Shown in pieces: positions 49,751 to 57,594 of a stretch of 64,000 bases of DNA. The stretch comes from [Bacteroides] pectinophilus (GTDB lineage: Bacteria > Bacillota > Clostridia > Lachnospirales > Lachnospiraceae), in contig CP102260.1 in the NCBI GenBank assembly GCA_025146925.1, positions 635,001 to 699,000 on the forward strand, given 5' to 3'. The notes beneath the pieces are model-generated. The model saw nothing but the letters and a program-made list of their open reading frames with translations, did not search any database and had not been told where the DNA came from. How positions within the stretch are numbered: position 1 is the stretch's first letter; each line of letters opens with the position of its first letter. A program made the translations under genes and the position numbers.

Positions 49751-51400
49751 ATGGACAAATTAAAACCGATGCTTTTTACGGTAATGAAGGGTTACACAAA
49801 AGAGCAGTTTGTTAAGGATGTAGTAGCAGGAATTATTGTAGCGATTATAGCGCTGCCGCTTTCAATAGCACTTGCACTTGCGTCAGGCGTAGGACCGGAG
49901 CAGGGTATCTACACAGCGATAATCGCAGGCTTTATAATTTCCTTCCTTGGCGGAAGCAGTGTGCAGATTGCAGGTCCGACGGCTGCATTTGCAACAATAG
50001 TAGCGGGAATCGTGGCAGAGAACGGAATGTCAGGACTCGCAACGGCAACAATACTTGCCGGAATTATACTTATAGTCATGGGACTTTTAAGATTCGGAAG
50101 TCTTATAAAGTTCATACCTTATACGATTACAGTAGGTTTTACAGCCGGAATTGCGGTAACAATAGTTATAGGACAGCTCAAGGATTTCTTTGGAATAACA
50201 TATGCACAGGGAACACAGGCTGTTGAGACAATGGAAAAGCTTAAGGCGGATGTTGCATTTGCAGGAACCGTTAACTGGCAGGCAGTGATAGTAGGCGTTG
50301 TATGTCTTGCCGTGCTTATCGTATGGCCTAAGATAAGTGAAAAGATTCCGGGTTCACTTATAGCTGTAATAGTGGGAATTGTTATGGTTAAGGGAATCGG
50401 AATGCATGTAAATACAATCGGAGACCTCTATACAATAAGTAATGCACTTCCAAAGCCTGTTATGCCTGATTTCAGTCTTGAGACTGTAGGCAGAATGCTT
50501 CCGGATGCATTTACAATAGCTATACTTGCAGCGATAGAATCACTGCTTTCATGTGTTGTAGCTGACGGAATGGTTAATTCAAGACACCGATCCAATATGG
50601 AGCTTGTTGCGCAGGGTGCGGGTAATATCGGTTCTGCATTATTTGGCGGAATTCCTGCAACGGGAGCAATAGCAAGAACAGCAGCTAATATTAAGAACGG
50701 CGGACGCACACCTGTTGCCGGAATGGTGCATGCAATTGTGCTGCTGCTTGTGCTGGTTGTACTTATGCCATATGCGGCACTTATTCCGATGCCGACAATT
50801 GCGGCTATTCTTTTCATGGTAGCTTACAATATGTGCCAGTGGGGAACTTTCGTACATTTAGTGAAAACTGCGCCAAAGAGTGATATAATTGTACTTGTGC
50901 TTACATTTGCGCTTACAGTTATATTTGACCTTGTCGTAGCAATTGAGATAGGAATGATACTTGCATGTCTGCTCCTTCTCAGGCGTATGAGTGAGGAATC
51001 AGAGGTTAAGAGCTGGAAATATATTGAGGATGAGAATGATCCTGACAGCATTATGCTCCGCAAGGTACCTAAGCATGTAAGAGTATATGAGATAAGCGGT
51101 CCGATGTTTTTCGGAGCTGCTGACAGAATAGCAACAATTTCAGTAAAGGACTTTACCAGGTGCCTCGTTATAAGAATGCGTGCGGTTAACGCACTTGACG
51201 CAACAGCGATGCATTCACTTGAGGAGCTTTACGATAAACTCAGCAAAAAACATATAGCAGTAGTATTTTCACATGTGAATGAGCAGCCTATGCATGTTAT
51301 GCAGAAGGCAGGATTTGTTGAAAAAGTAGGCAGTGAGAATTTCTGTGAGCACATTGATGAAGCGCTTGAAAGAGCAGCAGGATTTGATTCTAACGACTGA
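49751..51400 (+). CDS. SulP-family anion transporter with STAS domain
   Basis: The 549-residue protein has the SulP/SLC26 pattern: DVVAGIIVAIIALPLSIALALASGVGPEQGIYTAIIAGF, the GPTAAFATIVAGI motif after helix 3, and GGIPATGAIARTAANIKNGGRTPVAGMVHAI, with about 14 helices, then a cytoplasmic STAS domain (about 435-540, RVYEISGPMFFGAAD and VIRMRAVNALDATAMHSLEEL). Family members carry sulfate, bicarbonate or dicarboxylates; the substrate cannot be chosen here. GGGAGAG precedes ATG 49751. The AI-2E family gene follows 43 nt later. Confidence 0.9.
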   Translation: MDKLKPMLFTVMKGYTKEQFVKDVVAGIIVAIIALPLSIALALASGVGPEQGIYTAIIAGFIISFLGGSSVQIAGPTAAFATIVAGIVAENGMSGLATATILAGIILIVMGLLRFGSLIKFIPYTITVGFTAGIAVTIVIGQLKDFFGITYAQGTQAVETMEKLKADVAFAGTVNWQAVIVGVVCLAVLIVWPKISEKIPGSLIAVIVGIVMVKGIGMHVNTIGDLYTISNALPKPVMPDFSLETVGRMLPDAFTIAILAAIESLLSCVVADGMVNSRHRSNMELVAQGAGNIGSALFGGIPATGAIARTAANIKNGGRTPVAGMVHAIVLLLVLVVLMPYAALIPMPTIAAILFMVAYNMCQWGTFVHLVKTAPKSDIIVLVLTFALTVIFDLVVAIEIGMILACLLLLRRMSEESEVKSWKYIEDENDPDSIMLRKVPKHVRVYEISGPMFFGAADRIATISVKDFTRCLVIRMRAVNALDATAMHSLEELYDKLSKKHIAVVFSHVNEQPMHVMQKAGFVEKVGSENFCEHIDEALERAAGFDSND

Positions 51401-51443
51401 TATTTGAAGAATGACCGGTGATGGTCAGGTATGGAGGCATCAT

Positions 51444-52739
51444 ATGGATAATAATGAAGGGAAGCACAGGCAGGCTGATATTGCAGACGATAACCGTAAG
51501 AAGTGGAATTATGACATAAAAAAATATGCCGTTGTGGCAAGTGTCGCCATAGTGACATTCTTTATTTGTGTGCTGCTTTTCTTCATTGTATACAGATACA
51601 GTGGTTTTGCCAAAATCTGGGACAAGCTTATGTCTATTATGCAGCCGTTTATAATAGGAATTGTGCTTGCATATATTGTCAATCCGATAATGATGGTGGT
51701 TGAAGGGATAGTAATGCGTCTTATCGGACCTAAGGTGAAGAATCCAAAGACTGCCGAGAAGACGGCAAGAGGCATTGGAATCGTATGCGCGCTTATGCTG
51801 TTTATACTTATTATCGTGTTCCTGCTTGAACTTATCATACCTCAGATAATCAGCAGTGTTCAGGGAGTTGTCGGAAGTCTTCCGGATGAGATCAGCTCAT
51901 TTGTTGCATGGGTAACAGAGGTGACAAGGGGCAATGAGCAGATATCCAATATGGTTGAAAAAGGGATTATCTCAGGAACAGACTTTATCGGCAAGTGGGT
52001 TCAGGATCACCTGCTTCCACAGGCTAATACGTACATTGTATCAATTACGACAGGTGTAGTTAATGTTGCCAGGATAGTTGTAAATGTATTTGTCGGCATT
52101 ATTATTTCGGTATATGTACTTGCCAGCAAGGAAAGATTCATCGGACAGTCCAAGAAGATGATATATACGATGTTTGACGCGAAGCGCGGCAATATAATAA
52201 TAAGGACGGCAAGAAAGAGCAATGAGATATTTGGCGGATTTATTATGGGCAAGATAATAGATTCACTTATTATAGGAGTGCTCTGCTATGTAGGGCTTCT
52301 TATACTCAGAATGCCATATCCTACGCTTGTCAGTGTTATTGTCGGTGTAACCAATGTAATTCCATTTTTTGGTCCGTACATCGGAGCAGTACCGAGTTTT
52401 ATAATTATTACGCTTGCCAATCCAATCAAGGGACTGTATTTCCTTGTATTCATTCTCGTTTTACAGCAGCTTGACGGTAATGTAATCGGACCGAAGATTC
52501 TTGGGGATTCAACAGGACTTTCGCCATTCTGGGTTGTATTTGCAATTATTGCAGCCGGAGGAATATTCGGATTTGCAGGAATGCTTCTTGGTGTGCCAAC
52601 ATTTGCAGTTATATATTACATAGCAGGCGAGATAGTCAGTCATAAGCTTAAGATGCGTAATCTTCCGCCGGATACAGAGAGTTACATAAAGGCTGAAGAA
52701 CTTGATATTTCCACAAATGAAATCAAATACAAAGAGTAA
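51444..52739 (+). CDS. AI-2E/PerM-family exporter
   Basis: The 431-residue membrane protein has the AI-2 exporter (PerM) pattern: AKIWDKLMSIMQPFIIGIVLAYIVNPIM near the start, then a soluble amphipathic middle, and a C-terminal helical block ILRMPYPTLVSVIVGVTNVIPFFGPYIGAVPSFIII and LQQLDGNVIGPKILGDSTGLSPFWVVFAII. Members include TqsA and sodium/proton antiporters, so export of AI-2 should not be assumed. ATG 51444 follows ATGGAGGCATCAT; an earlier in-frame ATG at 51411 has no good ribosome site. No terminator is obvious before the RNA promoter at 52835. Confidence 0.85.
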   Translation: MDNNEGKHRQADIADDNRKKWNYDIKKYAVVASVAIVTFFICVLLFFIVYRYSGFAKIWDKLMSIMQPFIIGIVLAYIVNPIMMVVEGIVMRLIGPKVKNPKTAEKTARGIGIVCALMLFILIIVFLLELIIPQIISSVQGVVGSLPDEISSFVAWVTEVTRGNEQISNMVEKGIISGTDFIGKWVQDHLLPQANTYIVSITTGVVNVARIVVNVFVGIIISVYVLASKERFIGQSKKMIYTMFDAKRGNIIIRTARKSNEIFGGFIMGKIIDSLIIGVLCYVGLLILRMPYPTLVSVIVGVTNVIPFFGPYIGAVPSFIIITLANPIKGLYFLVFILVLQQLDGNVIGPKILGDSTGLSPFWVVFAIIAAGGIFGFAGMLLGVPTFAVIYYIAGEIVSHKLKMRNLPPDTESYIKAEELDISTNEIKYKE

Positions 52740-52834
52740 TTGTCAGAATATTTTAAATAATACACACAATTAAGAGAATAAAATACAAAAGATAATATAA
52801 AAACAAAATAATTAAAAATATTTTAGAAAAAGTA

Positions 52835-52863
52835 TTGACAAAACTGAACCTCAATGGTAATAT
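52835..52863 (+). promoter_or_regulatory. Consensus promoter of the large RNA
   Basis: TTGACA (52835-52840) and TAATAT (52858-52863) are exactly 17 nt apart, within an A+T-rich stretch. It is among the best sigma-A-type promoters in the window, and transcription would start near 52870. Confidence 0.75.
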
Positions 52864-52869
52864 ACATAC

Positions 52870-53400
52870 ATAAACAAGAGAGATACATAAAGTATCAATC
52901 AGAAGTCAATTGATTAATCAAACTGAATTAATCAAAGTCAAGACAGCAGGGAGGTTGATACCGTTGGGCCAGACATAGTAATAACAGTCAATATGAAGTG
53001 GTAGTACTGGACAGGAGTTTTAATAACAGTATTCATATTGAACAATACCACATTAATATCCAAGATTTCAGATTCGTGTAAAGAAACGATGAAGAAGAAG
53101 CGTACATTTTATACAACCTGAAAGTTCATGAAGACGCTATATCCGAATACAGCATACGCAGCAAGCGTTAGATGCATATAATGAAGATAGTAAGCAGCAG
53201 GAACTGATGGAAGATATATCTTGTAGGTTGTGAGAGATTAAGAATAGGGTTCTTATCTTGAAACTTGATATTATAATAAGCGTCACTGTACAGAGAATGA
53301 GAGCAGTGAGGAAAGAGAGAAAAAATTGAATAACGAATCAGAGTTTTAGAACGACCATTGTACTTAAGTAATACGAGAGTATGATGGTCGTTCGCTTTTT
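52870..53400 (+). ncRNA. Large structured non-coding RNA, about 530 nt, family not recognised
   Basis: Between a strong promoter and a strong terminator, 530 nt lack any convincing gene: the longest open frames are about 10-20 codons without good ribosome sites. Stems visible by eye: TTGATTAAT/ATTAATCAA (52910-52935); TCAATATGAA/TTCATATTGA (52988-53041) with inner TACTG/CAGTA and a possible bulge pseudoknot to 53046-53051; ACAACCT/AGGTTGT over 110 nt (53113-53231); ACGCT/AGCGT (53134-53168); TAAGAA/TTCTTA (53239-53255); TCACTG/CAGTGA (53283-53309); and the terminator. I checked it by eye against RNase P, tmRNA, SRP, 6S and T-box landmarks and none fit. The size resembles ornate large RNAs such as ROOL, but I cannot confirm that. 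Confidence 0.65.
53349..53400 (+). terminator. Intrinsic terminator of the large RNA
   Basis: GAACGACCAT (53349-53358) pairs perfectly with ATGGTCGTTC (53384-53393). The helix continues for six more pairs (two G-U) to a 13-nt loop, and TTTTT follows. Confidence 0.9.
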
Positions 53401-53452
53401 ATGAACAGCCTGACTTCTGCATGATACTATGATTTTTATTAGAACTGTCTTT

Positions 53453-53603
53453 TTGAGAAAAATATGCTATAATGCTATAGTATGATGTGATGTCTGCAGA
53501 ATTGTGTGAGTAATTCGCAGGTATCGGGGCGGTGCCGAAAGTCCCCTTTTATGAGGTCTTTGACACCAACGTAAGTCTGAATATATATAAGCGAGGTATT
53601 ACA
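53453..53603 (+). promoter_or_regulatory. Promoter and structured leader of mrp
   Basis: TTGAGA (53453-53458) and TATAGT (53476-53481) are 17 nt apart; a TATAAT at 53469 is an alternative -10. The leader of about 115 nt holds GAATT/AATTC (53499-53516) and GGGG/CCCC (53527-53547, loop CGGTGCCGAAAGT). I do not recognise a riboswitch class. Confidence 0.4.
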
Positions 53604-54425
53604 ATGAGTGAAGCATGCAGTCATAACTGTGGAAGCTGTAGTGAGAATTGCAGCGAGAAAATGGATTTTCGTAAGAGCCTTCATGAGGGCAGCAGCGTTA
53701 AGAAAGTAATAGGAGTTGTCAGCGGTAAAGGCGGAGTCGGTAAGTCAATGATAACATCACTGCTTGCCGTTGCGGCACAGCAGTCAGGAGCACGTACGGC
53801 AATACTTGATGCAGATATAACAGGCCCTTCAATTCCAAGAGCGTTTGGAATTAAGAGTAAGGCATCAAGTGATGGAGTTGTACTTATGCCGGTTAGTTCT
53901 AAGACAGGAATACAGATTATGTCGACCAATCTCCTGCTTGCCAATGAGACGGATCCGGTAATATGGAGAGGACCTGTAATAGCAGGATGTGTTGAGCAGT
54001 TCTGGACAGATGTTATGTGGAATGATGTTGATGTTATGCTTGTGGATATGCCTCCGGGAACAGGAGATGTGCCGCTTACGGTATTCCAGTCAATACCTGT
54101 GGATGGAATTGTAATAGTCACAACTCCTCAGGAACTCGTCGGCATGATAGTGGAGAAGGCGGTTAATATGGCTTCAACAATGAATGTCCCTATACTTGGA
54201 ATAGTAGAGAATATGTCATATTTTGAATGTCCTGACTGCAAGAGCCGTCATGAGATATTCGGTAAGAGCCACATAGAAGAGATTGCGGCACAGTACGGAA
54301 TAAGCAATATTGCTAAACTTCCTATAGATTCATCACTTGCTGCCAATGCAGATGCAGGAACAGTGGAAGATTACAGCGGAGCAGATCTTGCAGAACTTAA
54401 GGCATTCTATAGCACACTGATGTAA
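53604..54425 (+). CDS. mrp: Mrp/NBP35-type Fe-S carrier ATPase
   Basis: The 273-residue P-loop ATPase starts with a cysteine cluster (CSHNCGSCSENC, residues 5-16), followed by VIGVVSGKGGVGKSMITSLLAVAAQ (deviant Walker A with two lysines), LDADITGPSIPRAF, DVMLVDMPPGTGDVPLTVFQS and ENMSYFECPDCKSRHEIFG, where the CxxC binds a bridging Fe-S cluster in the dimer. Mrp proteins carry Fe-S clusters to target proteins. It could serve the SmsCB system at 19-21 kb. ATG 53604 follows GAGGT. The last 19 nt overlap the end of the convergent ABC permease gene. Confidence 0.9.
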   Translation: MSEACSHNCGSCSENCSEKMDFRKSLHEGSSVKKVIGVVSGKGGVGKSMITSLLAVAAQQSGARTAILDADITGPSIPRAFGIKSKASSDGVVLMPVSSKTGIQIMSTNLLLANETDPVIWRGPVIAGCVEQFWTDVMWNDVDVMLVDMPPGTGDVPLTVFQSIPVDGIVIVTTPQELVGMIVEKAVNMASTMNVPILGIVENMSYFECPDCKSRHEIFGKSHIEEIAAQYGISNIAKLPIDSSLAANADAGTVEDYSGADLAELKAFYSTLM

Positions 54426-55507
54426 TAATACGGAATGAGTAATTTCTGAAGAACACTGACAGGCGGAAGGTATGAGCCCAGGTCGATGAAAATAGGGCAG
54501 CATACAAGGCACAGGATAGCATACAGAGGGATAATACTCATCATGATGCGGCTTTTGCGTATGCATAGCGATAATGCGAAGGCAAATAATATGCATATAG
54601 CCGCAAATACAGTTATCGAAGACAGTTCTTCTGATAATCCGGAATGTGAGCCGGACAGCATTAATGATAACAGAGACGACAATGCGAACAGTATTGTCGG
54701 GATAGCGGTGTATACAAGTCGTCCGAGGATGGTCATTCGTCCCTGCATGGCTAAGAATACACCGCTTTCTTTATCTGTGACATATTGCGAACATCCAAAC
54801 ATTGCAGCTATTGTGATAAGTATTGCGAGTATGCCGCGAAGCGGAAAAAGCTGTGTATCTGCCTGATATTCAGCAGAATGTGGGGCTGATGTGCCGTATG
54901 TGCCGGACTGGGCTTTACCGGAGACATCAAGAAGCCTGAATTCCACATGAAAGGTGGCAGGACCATTAAGATAGTAGTCAAAGCGTTCATTTACATAATC
55001 TTTTGCAATATGTGAGGCGGTGCTGTCAGTGCCGGCCAGTGACGAGGCATAGTCGGCTGCAATTGATTGACCGAATATGCCGAACATTGAGTGAAATACC
55101 ATTTCGCTGGACAGTGATGCCATCATGGATGAAGGAGAGCTTACAAGCTTTATACAACCGGAATATTTACCGCCTGATATGCATGCTGAGAGATTGTCGG
55201 GAAAGATGTATCCGCAGTCTGTTCTGCCGCTTATAATATCATTATTAAGCTCGTCGGCAGATGATGCCTCATAATATTCCATAGTTGTGCTGTCGGAAGA
55301 CTCAATAAGATGCTGCATGGTCTGGTGTGCAAGAATGTCATTGCCGGCTGCAAGCATACCGATTCGCACAGGTTCGCTTTCGTTAAGCTGTGGAACCGAA
55401 GAGATTATGTATACACAGACAGGCATGGCAATTAAAAATATGGTCATAAGCCTGTAATTAAGCTGTCTTTTAAGAAGAAGAAAAAATCTTATAAAATATG
55501 CTCTCAT
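54407..55507 (-). CDS. ABC-2-type permease A (small exporter)
   Basis: The 366-residue protein has the ABC-2 (YhgE/DrrB-like) layout: one N-terminal helix (LMTIFLIAMPVCVYIIS), a large external domain (about 45-225, with RIGMLAAGNDILAHQTM), and five helices toward the C-terminus (LRGILAILITIAAMFGCSQYVTDKESGVF). With permease B and the ATPase upstream it forms a three-gene exporter operon. ATG 55507 follows GGAATGGGGATTACT, at the end of a degenerate repeat copy. Its 3' end overlaps mrp by 19 nt in convergent orientation. Substrate unknown. Confidence 0.75.
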   Translation of the reverse strand: MRAYFIRFFLLLKRQLNYRLMTIFLIAMPVCVYIISSVPQLNESEPVRIGMLAAGNDILAHQTMQHLIESSDSTTMEYYEASSADELNNDIISGRTDCGYIFPDNLSACISGGKYSGCIKLVSSPSSMMASLSSEMVFHSMFGIFGQSIAADYASSLAGTDSTASHIAKDYVNERFDYYLNGPATFHVEFRLLDVSGKAQSGTYGTSAPHSAEYQADTQLFPLRGILAILITIAAMFGCSQYVTDKESGVFLAMQGRMTILGRLVYTAIPTILFALSSLLSLMLSGSHSGLSEELSSITVFAAICILFAFALSLCIRKSRIMMSIIPLYAILCLVCCPIFIDLGSYLPPVSVLQKLLIPYYYISVL

Positions 55508-55555
55508 AGTAATCCCCATTCCTGCCCATTTTCAAGGCATATCAAGTTTGTGCGC
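55508..55555 (-). repeat. Degenerate ribosome-site repeat, copy R6
   Basis: Minus-strand GCGCACAAACTTGATATG, then CCTTGAAAATGGGCAGGAATGG and GGATTACT, lines up with the second half of R1 (GCACAAACTTAAGATGCGC, then TTGAAAGCAGCGCAAGAATGG and AGGTTTTT). Here the first half lies inside the end of the permease B gene and supplies its last codons and TGA stop. Confidence 0.5.
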
Positions 55556-56779
55556 AAGTGTTGTTATGCATGCTGACAGAATGCAGACTGCCAGACATCC
55601 GGTTATGCAGCTTAAGTCAATATTATTGCATAGAACGCCTCTGAATGCACCTATAATATAAGTTGCAGGTACCAATACAGCCGATTTTTGGAGAACTGAA
55701 GGCAGGAAAGCCTTCGGAACCAATCCTCCTGCAAGAAATACCATCAGCACAGTCATTATAAATAAAAGTATTATACCGGCACCTGTGTTATCTGACAGCG
55801 AAAGCAGCATCTGCGATAATGAGAATATAGCAGGTAATGCAAATGCCAGCATAAGCACGGATGACGGGCCGAATGCGGTAAATACGTCCTGTAATGTGTA
55901 ACGTACCTGCGGTGATAATTCCGCTGCGGTAATAGCAATTCCGGCAATTATAAGAATCAGAATAAGATAAGCTGCACTGACAGCTGAAAATCTGCATGCG
56001 GATGAAATGATGTAAGGTACTCCGTTACGCTTTATTGCAGCCTGTGTACAGGAGTTCTCGCTGCGAAGAAGACTGATACAGGATATTGATGACAGCATTA
56101 TAAGCAATACGGCACCCGTACAGAAATAGAACTGTATAAGTGTCAGGCTGCCTGTTGATGATATGGTTTCTTTGCTGAAATACACAGAGCGGTCAAGCGC
56201 ATGCGAGAGGTATTTGTCATTAAGATACAGTTCGGCAGCGGCAATCTCATCCTTAAGGCCGTATCTGCCGCAATAGTCATCTACAGCGTATATGCCGGCC
56301 TGCGCGATTGCCAGGTCACCTACGCCGGCGTTCACAAGTTCTCGAAACAGTGGAGAAGATGATGTCGAACCGCTTTTTGGAAGGATTACCTGTGCGGGGG
56401 TGTTGGTTCCGTTCATAATATGTTCTATGAATTGTCCCGGAACAAGTATAATGGCATCCACCGAACCATCGCGCATATTATTAAAGGCATCATCCTCAGA
56501 CATTTCCGTGAAGGAGCACTGATTTTTTACTGTATCAATCTCATTTATGAATGAAAATGCTGCGCGCGTGTATCTGTCGCTGTCTTCAGGAAGCACAAGC
56601 GCAACGTTAAGTGGTTCTTTGTGGCTGCTGCTATACAGAAGCTTTGTGCCGGCAAATGCAGCAAGCCCTGTAATTGAAGCAAAGCAGGCGGTTGTTGCAA
56701 GTATAACGGGAATCATTCTGAAAGCAGCTTTAATCTGTAAAGAGAAGAAAAGCAGTATTTTATTGAGCTGTATATTCAT
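55532..56779 (-). CDS. ABC-2-type permease B
   Basis: The 415-residue protein has the same arrangement as permease A: a first helix (VILATTACFASITGLAAFAGT), an external domain (about 50-205, with LNVALVLPEDSDRYTRAAFSFINEID), and a cluster of about five helices at the end (FYFCTGAVLLIMLSSISCISLL to SCITGCLAVCILSACITTL). The two permeases probably form the membrane heterodimer of one exporter. Its start overlaps the ATPase stop by 4 nt, and its last codons come from the degenerate repeat R6. Confidence 0.75.
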   Translation of the reverse strand: MNIQLNKILLFFSLQIKAAFRMIPVILATTACFASITGLAAFAGTKLLYSSSHKEPLNVALVLPEDSDRYTRAAFSFINEIDTVKNQCSFTEMSEDDAFNNMRDGSVDAIILVPGQFIEHIMNGTNTPAQVILPKSGSTSSSPLFRELVNAGVGDLAIAQAGIYAVDDYCGRYGLKDEIAAAELYLNDKYLSHALDRSVYFSKETISSTGSLTLIQFYFCTGAVLLIMLSSISCISLLRSENSCTQAAIKRNGVPYIISSACRFSAVSAAYLILILIIAGIAITAAELSPQVRYTLQDVFTAFGPSSVLMLAFALPAIFSLSQMLLSLSDNTGAGIILLFIMTVLMVFLAGGLVPKAFLPSVLQKSAVLVPATYIIGAFRGVLCNNIDLSCITGCLAVCILSACITTLAHKLDMP

Positions 56780-57498
56780 TGACGAACCTCCGGAATGCGG
56801 ATATACCTGATCAGGGTGTCTGCAATGTCTGCGCTGCTGCGTACGGAACGCCTTAAGAATTCGAGTTCGGTAAGGCGGCCGCCTGCCATAAGATATATCC
56901 TGTCACACAGTTCCAGTTCACCGGTCTCATGGCTTGCTATTATGACTGTATTACCTGTGTTGACGTAAGAACGGAGATAATTCTTGATATCTTCCTTACA
57001 TACGATGTCAAGAGATGCACCGGGTTCGTCAAGAATAAGTACCTGAGGATCACGGGCGATGGCACAGGCAATTGAAAGCCGCTTTTTCATGCCGCCGGAC
57101 AGCTTGCTGACATCATAGCTGCGGTATGCATCAAGACCGAACCGGGAGAGTATTCCGCCTGCCATGTCGTCATCAATGCGGCGGCCTGTCTCACAGTACC
57201 AGAAGCGGAGATTATCATAGACACTCAGATGGCTTAACAGAGGATTGTCCTGCGGTACAAACCCTGTGTAGCGCAGGAATGTGCCACGTTCTTTCGTTGC
57301 ATCATGGTTATCATAGAAAATATGGCCTGATTCAGCTTTGGAAGAGCCGGACAGAATACCAAGAAGAGTAGATTTGCCGCATCCGTTAGCACCTACGATG
57401 CCTATGCACTCACCATGTTCTGCGTAAAATGATGCACCGCGAAGAACTTCGCGTCTGCGGTAACTTTTGTGAATATCCCTTACCTCTATAAAACTCAT
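56776..57498 (-). CDS. ABC exporter ATPase
   Basis: The 240-residue ATPase has Walker A GANGCGKST, LSGSSKAESGHIFYD, a Q-loop TGFVPQDNPLLSHLSVYDNLRFWY, signature LSGGMKKRLSIACAIARDP, Walker B VLILDEPGASLDIVCK and the switch IIASHETGELELCD. It drives the permease A/B pair encoded downstream. ATG 57498 follows GAATGGAGTATTT; a longer frame to 57519 lacks its own ribosome site. No regulator adjoins; the upstream region is taken up by the pyrG terminator, so its promoter is not obvious. Confidence 0.85.
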   Translation of the reverse strand: MSFIEVRDIHKSYRRREVLRGASFYAEHGECIGIVGANGCGKSTLLGILSGSSKAESGHIFYDNHDATKERGTFLRYTGFVPQDNPLLSHLSVYDNLRFWYCETGRRIDDDMAGGILSRFGLDAYRSYDVSKLSGGMKKRLSIACAIARDPQVLILDEPGASLDIVCKEDIKNYLRSYVNTGNTVIIASHETGELELCDRIYLMAGGRLTELEFLRRSVRSSADIADTLIRYIRIPEVRQ

Positions 57499-57520
57499 AA
57501 ATACTCCATTCTTATTCAAA

Positions 57521-57581
57521 ATAAGCTGTTACACAAAGCAGGAACGACGATGGACGACGACAGCTTTATGTAACAGCTTAT
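57521..57581 (-). terminator. Terminator of pyrG
   Basis: Arms ATAAGCTGTTACACAAAGC (57521-57539) and GCTTTATGTAACAGCTTAT (57563-57581) pair with one mismatch; on the minus strand TTATTTTG follows. The loop carries a small GTCGTCGTCC/CATCGTCG repeat. Confidence 0.75.
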
Positions 57582-57594
57582 GATGTGTATTAGT

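Noticed and set aside
53090-53178. Two mini-frames in the large RNA (10 codons from ATG 53090, 17 codons from ATG 53128)
   Set aside because: Neither has a proper Shine-Dalgarno and both overlap predicted stems; peptide coding cannot be excluded but is not supported.
53281-53330. RNase P RNA, because of GAGGAAAG near the 3' part of the large RNA
   Set aside because: The other conserved blocks of RNase P RNA (e.g. ACAGAAACCC-type P4 strand) are missing and the order of stems does not fit.
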